This document shows positions 50,118 through 57,951 of a DNA stretch of 64,000 bases, piece by piece (the stretch's first letter is position 1; every line of letters begins with the position of its first letter). A program made the translations under genes and the position numbers. This stretch comes from Robiginitalea biformata HTCC2501. Its GTDB lineage: Bacteria; Bacteroidota; Bacteroidia; Flavobacteriales; Flavobacteriaceae. The notes under the pieces were generated by a model, which was not told the origin of the DNA, searched no databases, and worked only from the letters and a program-made list of their open reading frames with translations. The stretch lies in the NCBI RefSeq assembly GCF_000024125.1, contig NC_013222.1:3055501-3119500 (forward strand), in the 5' to 3' direction.

Positions 50118-50679
50118 TTTCTTTAGCTTCTTTTTGAGCGTCCAGGCGTTTGCGGGCTACTGAATTGATAGCTTCATAGCGCCCCAGGGGAATGGTTTTG
50201 TAATCCTCGACATGAAACCCCATCAGTTCTAGGGAGGCCATAGACCGGTCGTAATCGTCCATGGTGAACTTCGGTTCTTCTCCTTCTTCCTCTGGTTTCT
50301 CCAAAGCCTCTAGTTGCCGCTTTGCTTTTTTGACAAGCTCCTTGTGCTTGTTTAGGAGTTTTTTGAGTTGCTGTCCCCGGGCTTTTTTGTCATCACTCCA
50401 CGAAATCCGCAGCGCCTCAAATAGTTCCTTTTGTTTGTCCTCGGGGGCGGAAGTCACCCAGCGAATGAGGAGTTGCACTTTGCCGTGCTTGCAGGATTCC
50501 AGTAGGTACCTCCTGCGGGCTTCCAGAAGTTGGTCGCCTTTTTCATCTTCGCGACTCGCCAGCCAGCGCTCTTTGATTCGCCTCCATGCTCCGGCCCCTA
50601 CCACCCGGTGTGCTACCGCTTCGTCCCGCTGCAAAAGCCTGATAAACAGGTGCGCCGGGATGGTCTCATAGTTGTAGCC
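50110..50679 (-). CDS. Tail-assembly chaperone T-like frame, expected as a +1 frameshift extension
   Basis: This frame has no credible start codon of its own near its N-terminus. It overlaps the end of the 153-residue chaperone in the +1 frame and ends 8 bp inside the tape-measure gene. At AAA-AGG (50683-50678) the Lys tRNA can re-pair on AAA after a +1 slip, giving EEIRK followed by GYNYETIPAHLFIRLLQRD and a 338-residue fusion. The helical, charged sequence (KKLLNKHKELVKKAKRQLEA) and the position fit the GT-type chaperones of siphoviruses. An out-of-frame ATG at 50862 extends the frame but reads as a shadow of the upstream gene. Confidence 0.6.
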   Translation of the reverse strand, partial: GYNYETIPAHLFIRLLQRDEAVAHRVVGAGAWRRIKERWLASREDEKGDQLLEARRRYLLESCKHGKVQLLIRWVTSAPEDKQKELFEALRISWSDDKKARGQQLKKLLNKHKELVKKAKRQLEALEKPEEEGEEPKFTMDDYDRSMASLELMGFHVEDYKTIPLGRYEAINSVARKRLDAQKEAKENG

Positions 50680-51127
50680 TTTTTCGGATTTCCTCGGCAA
50701 AGGCGGGGTAGATTCTTGTCTGAACCGCTTCTGCGAGGTGCTCCGGCGTAAGGCCGAAAATATCGCCGTACTTCTCAACGAGTAAGGGTGTTTTAGAATC
50801 TGTGCTTGTGAACGTTGCGGTATTGTTTTCCACGACGAGCCGCATCCCGTCAAACAGACCACCGGTCCATTGAAAATTGTAAGGCTCCCCCTCGACTTTG
50901 GGTCGGATCGGGCGGGGGCCGTCTCCGAGTAATGCCTCTATCTCAGTAGCCCGGGAATAGGTCCCGAGCAGTTCGTTTCGGATGTTCCTGCCCGCTTCGA
51001 GCTGGATAAGGTTGAAGTCTATGAGATACGCCTCGAATCGTTTAACGACCTCGAATAGTATCCCATAGACAACTTCCTTGCTATTTAGAGCCTGAACCCT
51101 TTGACGTACTTGCAGCAGATTTGCCAC
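50666..51127 (-). CDS. Tail-assembly chaperone (G-like)
   Basis: The 153-residue protein (MANLLQVRQRVQALNSKEVV) lies between the tail tube region and the tape measure, where siphoviruses encode chaperones of the G/GT type. It is mixed alpha/beta (YNFQWTGGLFDGMRLVVENN) with an amphipathic end (TPEHLAEAVQTRIYPAFAEE). Ribosomes may shift +1 at its last codons into the 50110-50679 frame. No sequence family is recognised with certainty. Confidence 0.7.
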   Translation of the reverse strand: MANLLQVRQRVQALNSKEVVYGILFEVVKRFEAYLIDFNLIQLEAGRNIRNELLGTYSRATEIEALLGDGPRPIRPKVEGEPYNFQWTGGLFDGMRLVVENNTATFTSTDSKTPLLVEKYGDIFGLTPEHLAEAVQTRIYPAFAEEIRKRLQL

Positions 51128-51296
51128 TTTCCTCCAATTTTTCAGCGCCCTCGTCCTTCCCGTAGTGTTTCTCCACCAAGGAACTCACGTCCTTTTCGGA
51201 AAGCTTCGGGTAGCGGTCCTTCACAAAGGTTTTGAAATCCCCCGCGCTCTTTTTGAGGACCGACTTTCCAAATTGGTATTTGCTTGTGTCACTCAT
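51081..51296 (-). CDS. Small basic/helical phage protein
   Basis: The 71-residue protein (MSDTSKYQFGKSVLKKSAGD ... EKDVSSLVEKHYGKDEG) has a helical centre and a Ser/Gly/Lys tail (GKSAASTSKGSGSK). It overlaps the G-like gene by 47 bp and follows the tail tube gene by 10 bp, so it belongs to the late operon. Function unknown. Confidence 0.65.
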   Translation of the reverse strand: MSDTSKYQFGKSVLKKSAGDFKTFVKDRYPKLSEKDVSSLVEKHYGKDEGAEKLEESGKSAASTSKGSGSK

Positions 51297-51306
51297 GTCT
51301 CAAAAA

Positions 51307-52209
51307 TTACGTGGTTGAAATTCTCACCTGGTCCAGATAGTACAGGACTCCCGCACTGGCCACATCGATAATGCCGGTAAATCGGACATAGGCAAGCGTC
51401 AACGCCGTGGTGATGTTGATGGTGTACACTCCGGAGCTGTATGTCAGCGAGGCGATGGTGAGGGTGTTTCCATCCTCATCGTAGGCCTCCATGTTCCCAG
51501 CTACAATACCGGTCAGCACTTCGCTTCCGCAGTCCTTGGTGATGGTCAGCTCGGCGGTCAGGGTGGATCCGTTGGTGGATTCATTCCCTACCGTTGCCAC
51601 CGCTGAATACACCTGGTCCACCTCGGAGAACAAAAAGTCCACTTTCACCTCGGCCGGGTTCTTTTCATCCCCCTCGTTGTCGGAGAAGGTGAAGTCAACT
51701 GCTGTGTACTCCACCGGGGTTTCCGTGGTGGGCACGCTGCGGTTGCCGACAAAAATTTGTGAAAGGGCCCGGCCCCGGATGGCACCATCGTCCATCGAGC
51801 GACCAATCACGAAACCGTTTTTGGTGCGGATAAACAGGCGACCGGTCTTCCCGGACATCTTTTTCACCTCGGCATGGGAACAGGCGCAAATCACACTCTC
51901 GGATCGTATCACCTTGGTTGCAGCCGTGGTTTCCTCGCGGATGTCCAGGGCCTGGTCCTCAAAGAACTGGGCCTCGGCAGACTGGTCGGAGAATTTCCCC
52001 TTGCCCAGGTAGATGAGATTGCCGGCCGCTACACCTGCATCCCAGTTGGCCTGGTCCTTGAGTGCCGCCGGTGAGGCGAACTCAAAGCCGTCTGCTGCCC
52101 AGAATAGTTCAGAATACGCCCCGGTGATCCCTTTTTTATCGATCCCACCAGTTGCGACGATGCTGCTGTTTACAGCGGAATCCCCGCAGGCGTCAGTATA
52201 TTTACTCAT
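51307..52209 (-). CDS. Major tail (tube) protein
   Basis: The 300-residue protein starts MSKYTDACGDSAVNSSIVAT. It is a beta-rich protein with a C-terminal Ig-like domain (VTITKD-type strands, GVYTINITTALTLAYVRFTG) as often seen on tail tube subunits. Gene order (between connectors and chaperones) supports the call. There is no signal peptide. Confidence 0.75.
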   Translation of the reverse strand: MSKYTDACGDSAVNSSIVATGGIDKKGITGAYSELFWAADGFEFASPAALKDQANWDAGVAAGNLIYLGKGKFSDQSAEAQFFEDQALDIREETTAATKVIRSESVICACSHAEVKKMSGKTGRLFIRTKNGFVIGRSMDDGAIRGRALSQIFVGNRSVPTTETPVEYTAVDFTFSDNEGDEKNPAEVKVDFLFSEVDQVYSAVATVGNESTNGSTLTAELTITKDCGSEVLTGIVAGNMEAYDEDGNTLTIASLTYSSGVYTINITTALTLAYVRFTGIIDVASAGVLYYLDQVRISTT

Positions 52210-52227
52210 TTTGTTTTCGTATTAACG

Positions 52228-52761
52228 TTAACATTCATTATTGATCACGCCGTAGCGCACCTTGAGGCGGACAGCAAAAACATGGTAGGGGTGTATGTCT
52301 CCGGCCTTGAAGTTGGCAAACACGGAACCTCCGACAACTATTTTTTTAAGGTTGTCAAGCCCGTATTCAATTCCCTCAATGTCTTCCAGGTTTACAACCT
52401 TGGAGATTTCGGAGACAAGGTCTAAATGGACCTCCTCATCACTTCGATGCGTTCGGGCCTTGACCTGGTCCAGGTTCAGAGCTGCAACAACCCAAAGGCT
52501 GTTTTCCGCCTCCCCTAACACCACCTTCGGGCTTTGACCTTGAACGAAGAACAGCTTATTGCCTTCGCTGAACATCAAATCTTCATACTCCCCTTCCCCA
52601 ATGTATCTTTGCAGGCTAAACCCGTCGTGGTCCTGATTTCGGTAAACCCGATCATAAAGGTCTATTACTCCCCAGCTAGCAGTAAGCGGATCGTAGATAT
52701 TCCTTTGAATCTGGTCCACCACCAAATCAATTCCGGTTGGATTTGTTCTGCGGTAATTCAT
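52228..52761 (-). CDS. Head-tail joining / tail terminator-like protein
   Basis: The 177-residue protein (MNYRRTNPTGIDLVVDQIQR) begins with an amphipathic helix and continues with beta-rich sequence (GVIDLYDRVYRNQDHDGFSL). It lies between the second connector-type gene and the tail tube gene, where tail terminator proteins are found. Assignment is by order and size only. Confidence 0.65.
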   Translation of the reverse strand: MNYRRTNPTGIDLVVDQIQRNIYDPLTASWGVIDLYDRVYRNQDHDGFSLQRYIGEGEYEDLMFSEGNKLFFVQGQSPKVVLGEAENSLWVVAALNLDQVKARTHRSDEEVHLDLVSEISKVVNLEDIEGIEYGLDNLKKIVVGGSVFANFKAGDIHPYHVFAVRLKVRYGVINNEC

Positions 52762-53324
52762 CAGCTTAGGGTGTCATAAACATGGCCCAAATAATTGCCG
52801 TATGCCCCGGCTGTAACGGTGGGGATTCTTTCCTGCTTAAAAAGCAACTTTTGAACCCTCTCCACTTCCTTCCAGTAGGTGGCCTTGACCCCCGCCTGTT
52901 TGGCGTTCACATCGACAAAAAGCTGCTCAACAAATGCTTTTGTGAGCTTCTCAATGCGGTTGGAACGTGTGGAGGTGATAATGAGTTCTGAAACCCGTAT
53001 CACCATGCGAAGGGATATTGCGTTGTCAAAAATCCCCACGTTACAGTTGATCTCGCGATCGGTCACATTGTTCTCGGCTCCAAACACATCAGCCAAGACC
53101 TGGAGGATTGCCGCTCCCCGAAGCTCAGTCAGATACGTATTAAAATCCGCATCGTTCATATCGCTATCAGGCTGGCAAGCCAGGATGTTCTCCAGCGTTA
53201 CGGCGCTGTGCTCATCCTGAAAGTAACGGCCGCTTTCCGTGGTCTTGTTGGCCACGGTAAGGGTTCCATTATCACGCCAGTTGACGCGTTGATCCAATAT
53301 GTCCTTAGCCTCTGCGAAAGTCAT
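52761..53324 (-). CDS. Head-tail connector-like protein
   Basis: The 187-residue protein (MTFAEAKDILDQRVNWRDNG) follows the capsid gene with a 1-bp overlap. It contains helices and a conserved-looking WKEVERVQKLLFKQERIPTV end. Position and size suggest a head completion or adaptor protein. No motif was recognised. Confidence 0.65.
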   Translation of the reverse strand: MTFAEAKDILDQRVNWRDNGTLTVANKTTESGRYFQDEHSAVTLENILACQPDSDMNDADFNTYLTELRGAAILQVLADVFGAENNVTDREINCNVGIFDNAISLRMVIRVSELIITSTRSNRIEKLTKAFVEQLFVDVNAKQAGVKATYWKEVERVQKLLFKQERIPTVTAGAYGNYLGHVYDTLS

Positions 53325-54352
53325 TACGAGGCGAGTTGACCAAATGCGACAATCGGGCTTGCATTTGCCGTGGAGTCATACCCGTGGTCTTCTGCGAAGA
53401 TGATCGCGGCTTCGTACTCGTCCACTACATCCTGCTCGTGACCATTGGCCCCCGAGGTATCCGCGATACCGCGCTTGACGTGCAGATCGTAGATAATCCC
53501 GAGTGCAGGATCCTGAACGGTTGTGAACAGACCTTGGTTGTCTCCGACGTCTCCTTCTCCGCGCCGGTTGATCGGCTCGTTCCAGAAGGTCATGCCCGCG
53601 AGACCGGACTGCATCCCGTAGCCGTATCCTCCGTTGGCATAAGCCGCCGGAGTGGCCAGGGTTTCTTCTTCCAGAATGGTGACGTTTCCAAACTGAAAGC
53701 CCAGGTTCGTGGAGTTTCCACCTCCTTGGGCCTCGCTCTTGGTGAGTTGGGCGTACAGGAGCTGGTCAGCCAGGAACTGGTAAGGACCTGCGTAGTTGTT
53801 CTTACGCAGCGCAGCCTTGAAGTTCATCATGGCGTTGTCCTTCTGAGCCAGGGGGTTTTCAAAGGCGTCATTGGTCACCTCGTCAAAGGCGATGATGGAG
53901 TCCGTTGCCACCTGCGTTTTTTTGGCCGCAAGTTGGGCCAGTAGGTAGGCATTGACATCCTGACGCAGGTTTTGCAGGGCGTTCTGCATCCCGTGCATCA
54001 TCTGCTCATCGTACCCGAACTGGTTGTTCTCCGCGATCTTGTAGGAGACTTTCCAGGTTTGGGTCCGGCGCACATAGGTAATGGCTTTCACGAATGAATC
54101 CTCGAACCCGGCAGCTGCGTGAGCGGCAGCCTTCGCGGTTCCGGACGCCCGGTAATTGCGCGCCAGGACAACCGCCTCGGTGGGCTGTTTATCGCTGGCC
54201 TTCAAGGCTTTTACATTGCGGAAAACCTGGGATTCATTGGCGAGCATCAGCCGCAGGGTAGAATTTTGCCCCTCCCGCATTTCATTGGCTCCCCATGATC
54301 CATTGGCTTTTGCAATGGCCTTGAGAATCTGTGTATTGCTGTAATTCGGCAT
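53324..54352 (-). CDS. Major capsid protein
   Basis: The 342-residue protein lies directly after the scaffold gene. Its N-terminus is helical and repetitive in Asn/Gln (NYSNTQILKAIAKANGSWGA), with beta-strand segments and a C-terminal domain (FTTVQDPALGIIYDLHVKRG) consistent with an HK97-type or related capsid fold. Identity rests mainly on gene order and length. Confidence 0.82.
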   Translation of the reverse strand: MPNYSNTQILKAIAKANGSWGANEMREGQNSTLRLMLANESQVFRNVKALKASDKQPTEAVVLARNYRASGTAKAAAHAAAGFEDSFVKAITYVRRTQTWKVSYKIAENNQFGYDEQMMHGMQNALQNLRQDVNAYLLAQLAAKKTQVATDSIIAFDEVTNDAFENPLAQKDNAMMNFKAALRKNNYAGPYQFLADQLLYAQLTKSEAQGGGNSTNLGFQFGNVTILEEETLATPAAYANGGYGYGMQSGLAGMTFWNEPINRRGEGDVGDNQGLFTTVQDPALGIIYDLHVKRGIADTSGANGHEQDVVDEYEAAIIFAEDHGYDSTANASPIVAFGQLAS

Positions 54353-54363
54353 TTTTTACGTTT

Positions 54364-55140
54364 TTAATCGTTGAAAAACTCGGGGTTGTCCTTGGCATAA
54401 TCAGCCATGAGCTTATTTGCCTCGGCAGACCCCACTTGAATTTTCTTCGACTCGCAGTACTGCACAAAATCGTCATAGGTTTTCGGGGTTCCTCCCTGGT
54501 AAGTGGGTTGCGGGCCGCGGCCGGTAGGCTTGGCGTTCCATCCCCGCTTTTCGGAAAAATCCTTGATCACCTGATCGAATTTCATGGGATTCTGCAAATC
54601 GTCTCGCAGAACCTCGCCGTTTTGGTAAACCTCCCCGTCCTTCAACTCAAAGTTGTTGGATACAATCAGGGTGGCGTCTTCCCGGGTCAGCCCGGCCGGC
54701 AACTCAGCAGGTAAGTGCTTTGCGATTTCAGTAAGGGTTCGCATTTTTGTGATCTGACTTTCCAGTCCACTTGTTTTGCTTTCCCATTCCCCTTTATCGG
54801 CATTGTACTTCTCCTGGAGTGCTTTTAGGGCTTGCTCCTTTTCGGCGATTTTCTTGCTTGGCTCCAACTTTGCCTCATCCAGAACAGACTTTTTGAATTC
54901 CTCCAAAAAGGAATCTTTGTCTTTCCCTTCAAAAACATCTTTTAGAGCCTTGGATTTGCCTTCGTCGTACTTTCTCTTTCCGTGATTGTCCAGGAGTTGT
55001 TCTTCCTGTTCCTTGGAAAGAAATCGCCCCTCGGGCAGTTCCAATTCTTTTTCCTGTTCATCGGAAATTGCTTGTGCCAGTGCATCGGCTTTGACACCGC
55101 TCATTGCAGCGAGGGCGTCCAGTGTTTTTTTTGATAGCAT
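54364..55140 (-). CDS. Scaffolding protein
   Basis: The 258-residue protein is highly charged and largely coiled coil (SKKIAEKEQALKALQEKYNA, KSALKDVFEGKDKDSFLEEF-type sequence), with an N-terminal segment MLSKKTLDALAAMSGVKADA and a C-terminal capsid-binding-like end. Such acidic helical proteins before the capsid gene are internal scaffolds. It has no signal peptide. Confidence 0.82.
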   Translation of the reverse strand: MLSKKTLDALAAMSGVKADALAQAISDEQEKELELPEGRFLSKEQEEQLLDNHGKRKYDEGKSKALKDVFEGKDKDSFLEEFKKSVLDEAKLEPSKKIAEKEQALKALQEKYNADKGEWESKTSGLESQITKMRTLTEIAKHLPAELPAGLTREDATLIVSNNFELKDGEVYQNGEVLRDDLQNPMKFDQVIKDFSEKRGWNAKPTGRGPQPTYQGGTPKTYDDFVQYCESKKIQVGSAEANKLMADYAKDNPEFFND

Positions 55141-55144
55141 ATTT

Positions 55145-55504
55145 TTATCTTAACATATTAACTCCAACTGAGTACGTTATTGAGTCCGCGTCGGCATGTG
55201 TCGCTACGACCCTCCAATTAATAGGTATCCCGTTATTTGCCGAGACATTGGCCGTTGCGGCCGCTCCTGGCATAATGGTCAAAACAACTGTTGACACACT
55301 TGTAATGGCCGCACTTGCGAGCAATTCATACCATTTCCCGCTTGCCGGATCCTTACCTTGTACGCTAAAGGTCACGGAAGGGGTAAGGGTGACGGCGGTT
55401 ACGTCAATAATTACTTGCGCTCCTCTGTGAAATGGGTTTTCCACCTCCAGGGGTGTCGGGCTGGCGGTTCGCGCCTCACTAGGATACAGTATCTTTGTAA
55501 ACAT
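55145..55504 (-). CDS. Small beta-rich phage structural protein
   Basis: The 119-residue protein (MFTKILYPSEARTASPTPLE) is beta-rich with an Ig-like look (VTLTPSVTFSVQGKDPASGK, WRVVATHADADSITYSVGVN). Between the scaffold and the HeH-type gene, it may be a capsid decoration protein. No family recognised. Confidence 0.65.
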   Translation of the reverse strand: MFTKILYPSEARTASPTPLEVENPFHRGAQVIIDVTAVTLTPSVTFSVQGKDPASGKWYELLASAAITSVSTVVLTIMPGAAATANVSANNGIPINWRVVATHADADSITYSVGVNMLR

Positions 55505-55507
55505 TTT

Positions 55508-55798
55508 TTATCGGTTGGATTCAATCCATTCGGATACAATTGCTTTCACATCGTCTTTTTTTGTGGCCTCACCCAGGTCGATGGAGTTTTCTTCGGCATA
55601 GGCTTTCAAGTCGTCCAGCTTTGCCGTTTTGACGTTGAATTCTTCCTTTTTGGTCTCAACGGGCTCATATTTGATCCCCGTGCGCTTACTATCCATATTC
55701 AGGACTTCGGCGTTTTCTTCGGTGATGGTGACGGTACGAACCTTCTCCCATTCTCCCCGGCGGTTTTTCTCCAGCCGGTCATACTTACTGTAACTCAT
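55508..55798 (-). CDS. Small protein with a C-terminal HeH/SAP-like motif
   Basis: The 96-residue protein starts MSYSKYDRLEKNRRGEWEKV. The last 40 residues (AKLDDLKAYAEENSIDLGEA, then KKDDVKAIVSEWIES) have the helix-extension-helix pattern of SAP/HeH/LEM-like domains that bind DNA or protein, often found at the end of phage capsid-associated proteins. It overlaps the portal gene by 14 bp. Confidence 0.7.
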   Translation of the reverse strand: MSYSKYDRLEKNRRGEWEKVRTVTITEENAEVLNMDSKRTGIKYEPVETKKEEFNVKTAKLDDLKAYAEENSIDLGEATKKDDVKAIVSEWIESNR

Positions 55799-57419
55799 TG
55801 CTTAACTGTTTTTGTTGAACATATTGCCGCAGATCGTCGGTAAGCTCCGACACATCCATCAGCATTATTTTGGCATTGTCAAGGGTCAGGGCCCACTGAG
55901 AATGGTATATTTTCATAAGTAGCTCCTCACCGGTGATTCCAAGCTCGCGCACCTCCTGGGCCGTGAGGTCTGGAAACGGATCGGTTTTGAGCATTTTCAG
56001 CCTCTTGGTAAGCTCAATCGGGTCGTTTGCATACTCAGCCTGGTAATACTTCATCTGCAGGTCGCCGATGATGGCAGAACTGATTTGCTTGTCCGTAGCG
56101 TCGATGATTGTTTTAAGCAGAACCTCCGGGCTTTCGTCGTTGTATTTGGTCCCGTAGCTTACTGATGATTCATAGGACGGCGAGGACAGCGCAATTTTTC
56201 CATAGCAGTCCAGGATGAACTTATGGAGTCTGCCAAAGTTTTTTGAAAGGTCTTTGCGCCGGGCATTTTTGATCTGGGAATTGACAAAGGTTTCCGTTGC
56301 CGTCTTCTCAGCTTGTGGATCGCGAGAGAAATACGATCCCCAAAGGCATTCGTACATATAGTCCCCGATTTCCTTAATGTCCTCCTTGTACTGCTTCCAG
56401 ATTTCGATAGAAGGGTTGACATACCCTGCAGGAGGATCCAGCTTGTTTTCACCCTCCCGGGGAATCGGCAGCAGCATCATGTCGGATGCGTCTTTGCGCG
56501 TCTTGGTGCCGGATCCGTTGCAGGTATAACAAGCGTAGGTTTCAGTTGTCTGTTCGTCGCCGTCCGCACAGTTGCGTTTCAGCTCGCCGGTGCCTCCACA
56601 CGTAGTGCAATTCTCTGGATATGACCAGTATTTTGCATAGCCGTGGGCCAGCTTGTGGACCAGATGGGTGTTGACATCGTGCAGTCGGTCCTTGGCATCC
56701 TCCAAGACTTCATCGAGAAAGGAGACAAAGATTGGTTTGTTTAAGTCGTAGATATCACCCACAACCTGGGCAGGAACAAACCCAAAATAATTCGGAAGCA
56801 TTTCATCCTCCAGGAGTTCGATAGAATCGCCGTTCTTTGCGTAGATGTTATCCGACTTATCGTCAATTACCCGGAAAAACTGGCGGTCATCGTTTTGGTC
56901 CTCCGACTTGAACGGCTCAAAGATGATGGCCTCCACCTGGTTGCCGCGCCGAGCATACCAGTAGACTTGCTCAGTCCCGTAGAAGCTGGTTTGCAGCATT
57001 CCATCCCGGTCGATATCCACCATGATAAGTCCATTGGGGTCAGCCACATACTTCTTGAATACCCGTTTACGTAGAAAATCCTTGATGTTCAGCCCTTCGC
57101 TGACATCAGATACTTCTGTCTTGATGCGGGTAATTTGGGAGTCTGAGGCGTTGTACTGGATGCTCCCTCCATTTGCTGAAAAGACCTGGTCTGCCGGGCG
57201 AAGAAGAAAAGAAATAAGGGATTTGTTGGACTTAAGGAGCTTCTCTTTGAGTTGACGCTGGGCCTCGTTTTCGTAGTTGTCGAGCTTCTCCAGGTAGTCT
57301 TTAGCGCCTTCACCAGTAAGATGCATGGTGATTTCTTTGGCTTTTTTGCGAGCCAGAATAAGCCAATCCGGAGTTCCGGACTCGATAATTTCTTTGACTT
57401 GAAACGGCAGTAGCTCCAT
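55785..57419 (-). CDS. Portal protein with a CxxCxGxG zinc knuckle
   Basis: This is the dodecameric DNA-entry channel of the capsid. The frame opens at 57458, but those first 13 codons are the intrinsic terminator at 57421-57449; the ATG at 57419 is the realistic start (544 residues). The protein has the layout of phage portals, and residues ~255-300 contain two DnaJ-type knuckles (CTTCGGTG and CYTCNGSG) expected to bind zinc. The C-terminal region (EVRELGITGEELLMKIYHSQ) is helical. The start codon lies one base after the terminator U-tract; AAGGGG in the hairpin could be its ribosome binding site. Confidence 0.85.
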   Translation of the reverse strand: MELLPFQVKEIIESGTPDWLILARKKAKEITMHLTGEGAKDYLEKLDNYENEAQRQLKEKLLKSNKSLISFLLRPADQVFSANGGSIQYNASDSQITRIKTEVSDVSEGLNIKDFLRKRVFKKYVADPNGLIMVDIDRDGMLQTSFYGTEQVYWYARRGNQVEAIIFEPFKSEDQNDDRQFFRVIDDKSDNIYAKNGDSIELLEDEMLPNYFGFVPAQVVGDIYDLNKPIFVSFLDEVLEDAKDRLHDVNTHLVHKLAHGYAKYWSYPENCTTCGGTGELKRNCADGDEQTTETYACYTCNGSGTKTRKDASDMMLLPIPREGENKLDPPAGYVNPSIEIWKQYKEDIKEIGDYMYECLWGSYFSRDPQAEKTATETFVNSQIKNARRKDLSKNFGRLHKFILDCYGKIALSSPSYESSVSYGTKYNDESPEVLLKTIIDATDKQISSAIIGDLQMKYYQAEYANDPIELTKRLKMLKTDPFPDLTAQEVRELGITGEELLMKIYHSQWALTLDNAKIMLMDVSELTDDLRQYVQQKQLSNELQ

Positions 57420-57420
57420 G

Positions 57421-57449
57421 AAAAAACCCCTTATCTGGGGGACAAGGGG
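57421..57449 (-). terminator. Intrinsic terminator immediately before the portal start codon
   Basis: On the minus strand CCCCTT (57449-57444) pairs with AAGGGG (57432-57427), followed by TTTTTT. The portal ATG begins one base after the U-tract. Readthrough or antitermination is needed for late-gene transcription to pass it; alternatively the hairpin hides an AAGGGG ribosome binding site. Confidence 0.75.
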
Positions 57450-57506
57450 CCTGTTCAATCAACCTGGAAAAGCCCATCATCCCGAATTACAGGATGATGA
57501 ACGAGA

Positions 57507-57537
57507 CAATATTAGTCAATTATTGTTTCATTTACAA
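57507..57537 (-). promoter_or_regulatory. Candidate promoter of a portal leader
   Basis: On the minus strand TTG (57537-57535) and TAATATTG (57514-57507, one mismatch to TAnnTTTG) are separated by 20 bp. Transcription would start near 57500 and run through a CATCATCC/GGATGATG hairpin (57475-57499) into the terminator before the portal gene. Confidence 0.35.
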
Positions 57538-57557
57538 CAAAATGTTATAATTTTACA

Positions 57558-57643
57558 GCGCAGCCCAACTCCGGGCTGATTAAATATTTGTAGCTATGCG
57601 GAGTTTTCAGTAGACACCGTCTCAGAAATGGGGCGGTGTTTTT
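57558..57643 (+). ncRNA. Candidate plus-strand small RNA between terminase and portal genes
   Basis: A possible -7 box TAATTTTA (57548-57555) is followed by a hairpin CAGCCC/GGGCTG (57561-57578) and by ACACCG/CGGTGT (57614-57639) with a T-run, a plus-strand terminator. The RNA would end opposite the 3' end of the minus-strand gene at 57622. All surrounding genes are on the minus strand. No usable ORF lies inside. Confidence 0.4.
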
Positions 57644-57951
57644 GATTCCTGCATGGCCGCACGGATTAACTCCTTCTGCTCCTCCCACCCGTAAATAGAT
57701 TTAAGCTTCAGCATAGGCATGGGCTGGTAGCTGTGAAGCGGGCCGGGAGGCTCATCACTCACTCCGTTGTAGGTGTCGGCATATAGTACGGTTCCCGAAT
57801 CAGGGCAATAGACTCGCAAAACGCAATGATCGACATTGTACAAAATCTCTCCCCCGAACTCGGATTGCAACAGTAAGGCGGCCAGATAACATTGCATGTC
57901 TGGGAATTCTTCCAGAAGCAGGCTGAGCTTGTTTTCCAGGCGATTTTTCAT
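57622..57951 (-). CDS. Phage hypothetical protein between terminase and portal
   Basis: The 109-residue protein (MKNRLENKLSLLLEEFPDMQ) has an N-terminal helix and a beta-rich section (GGEILYNVDHCVLRVYCPDS) with a Pro-rich end. It overlaps the terminase large subunit gene by 4 bp. It has no signal peptide and I do not recognise the family. Confidence 0.7.
   Translation of the reverse strand: MKNRLENKLSLLLEEFPDMQCYLAALLLQSEFGGEILYNVDHCVLRVYCPDSGTVLYADTYNGVSDEPPGPLHSYQPMPMLKLKSIYGWEEQKELIRAAMQESKTPPHF

Noticed and set aside
50680..50862. N-terminal 61 codons of the frame ending at 50110, from an ATG at 50862
   Set aside because: They are out of frame with the chaperone gene at the same position and look like a shadow sequence; a frameshift from that gene is the better explanation.
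57420..57458. Portal start at 57458
   Set aside because: The first 13 codons would be the terminator hairpin; the ATG at 57419 is more sensible.
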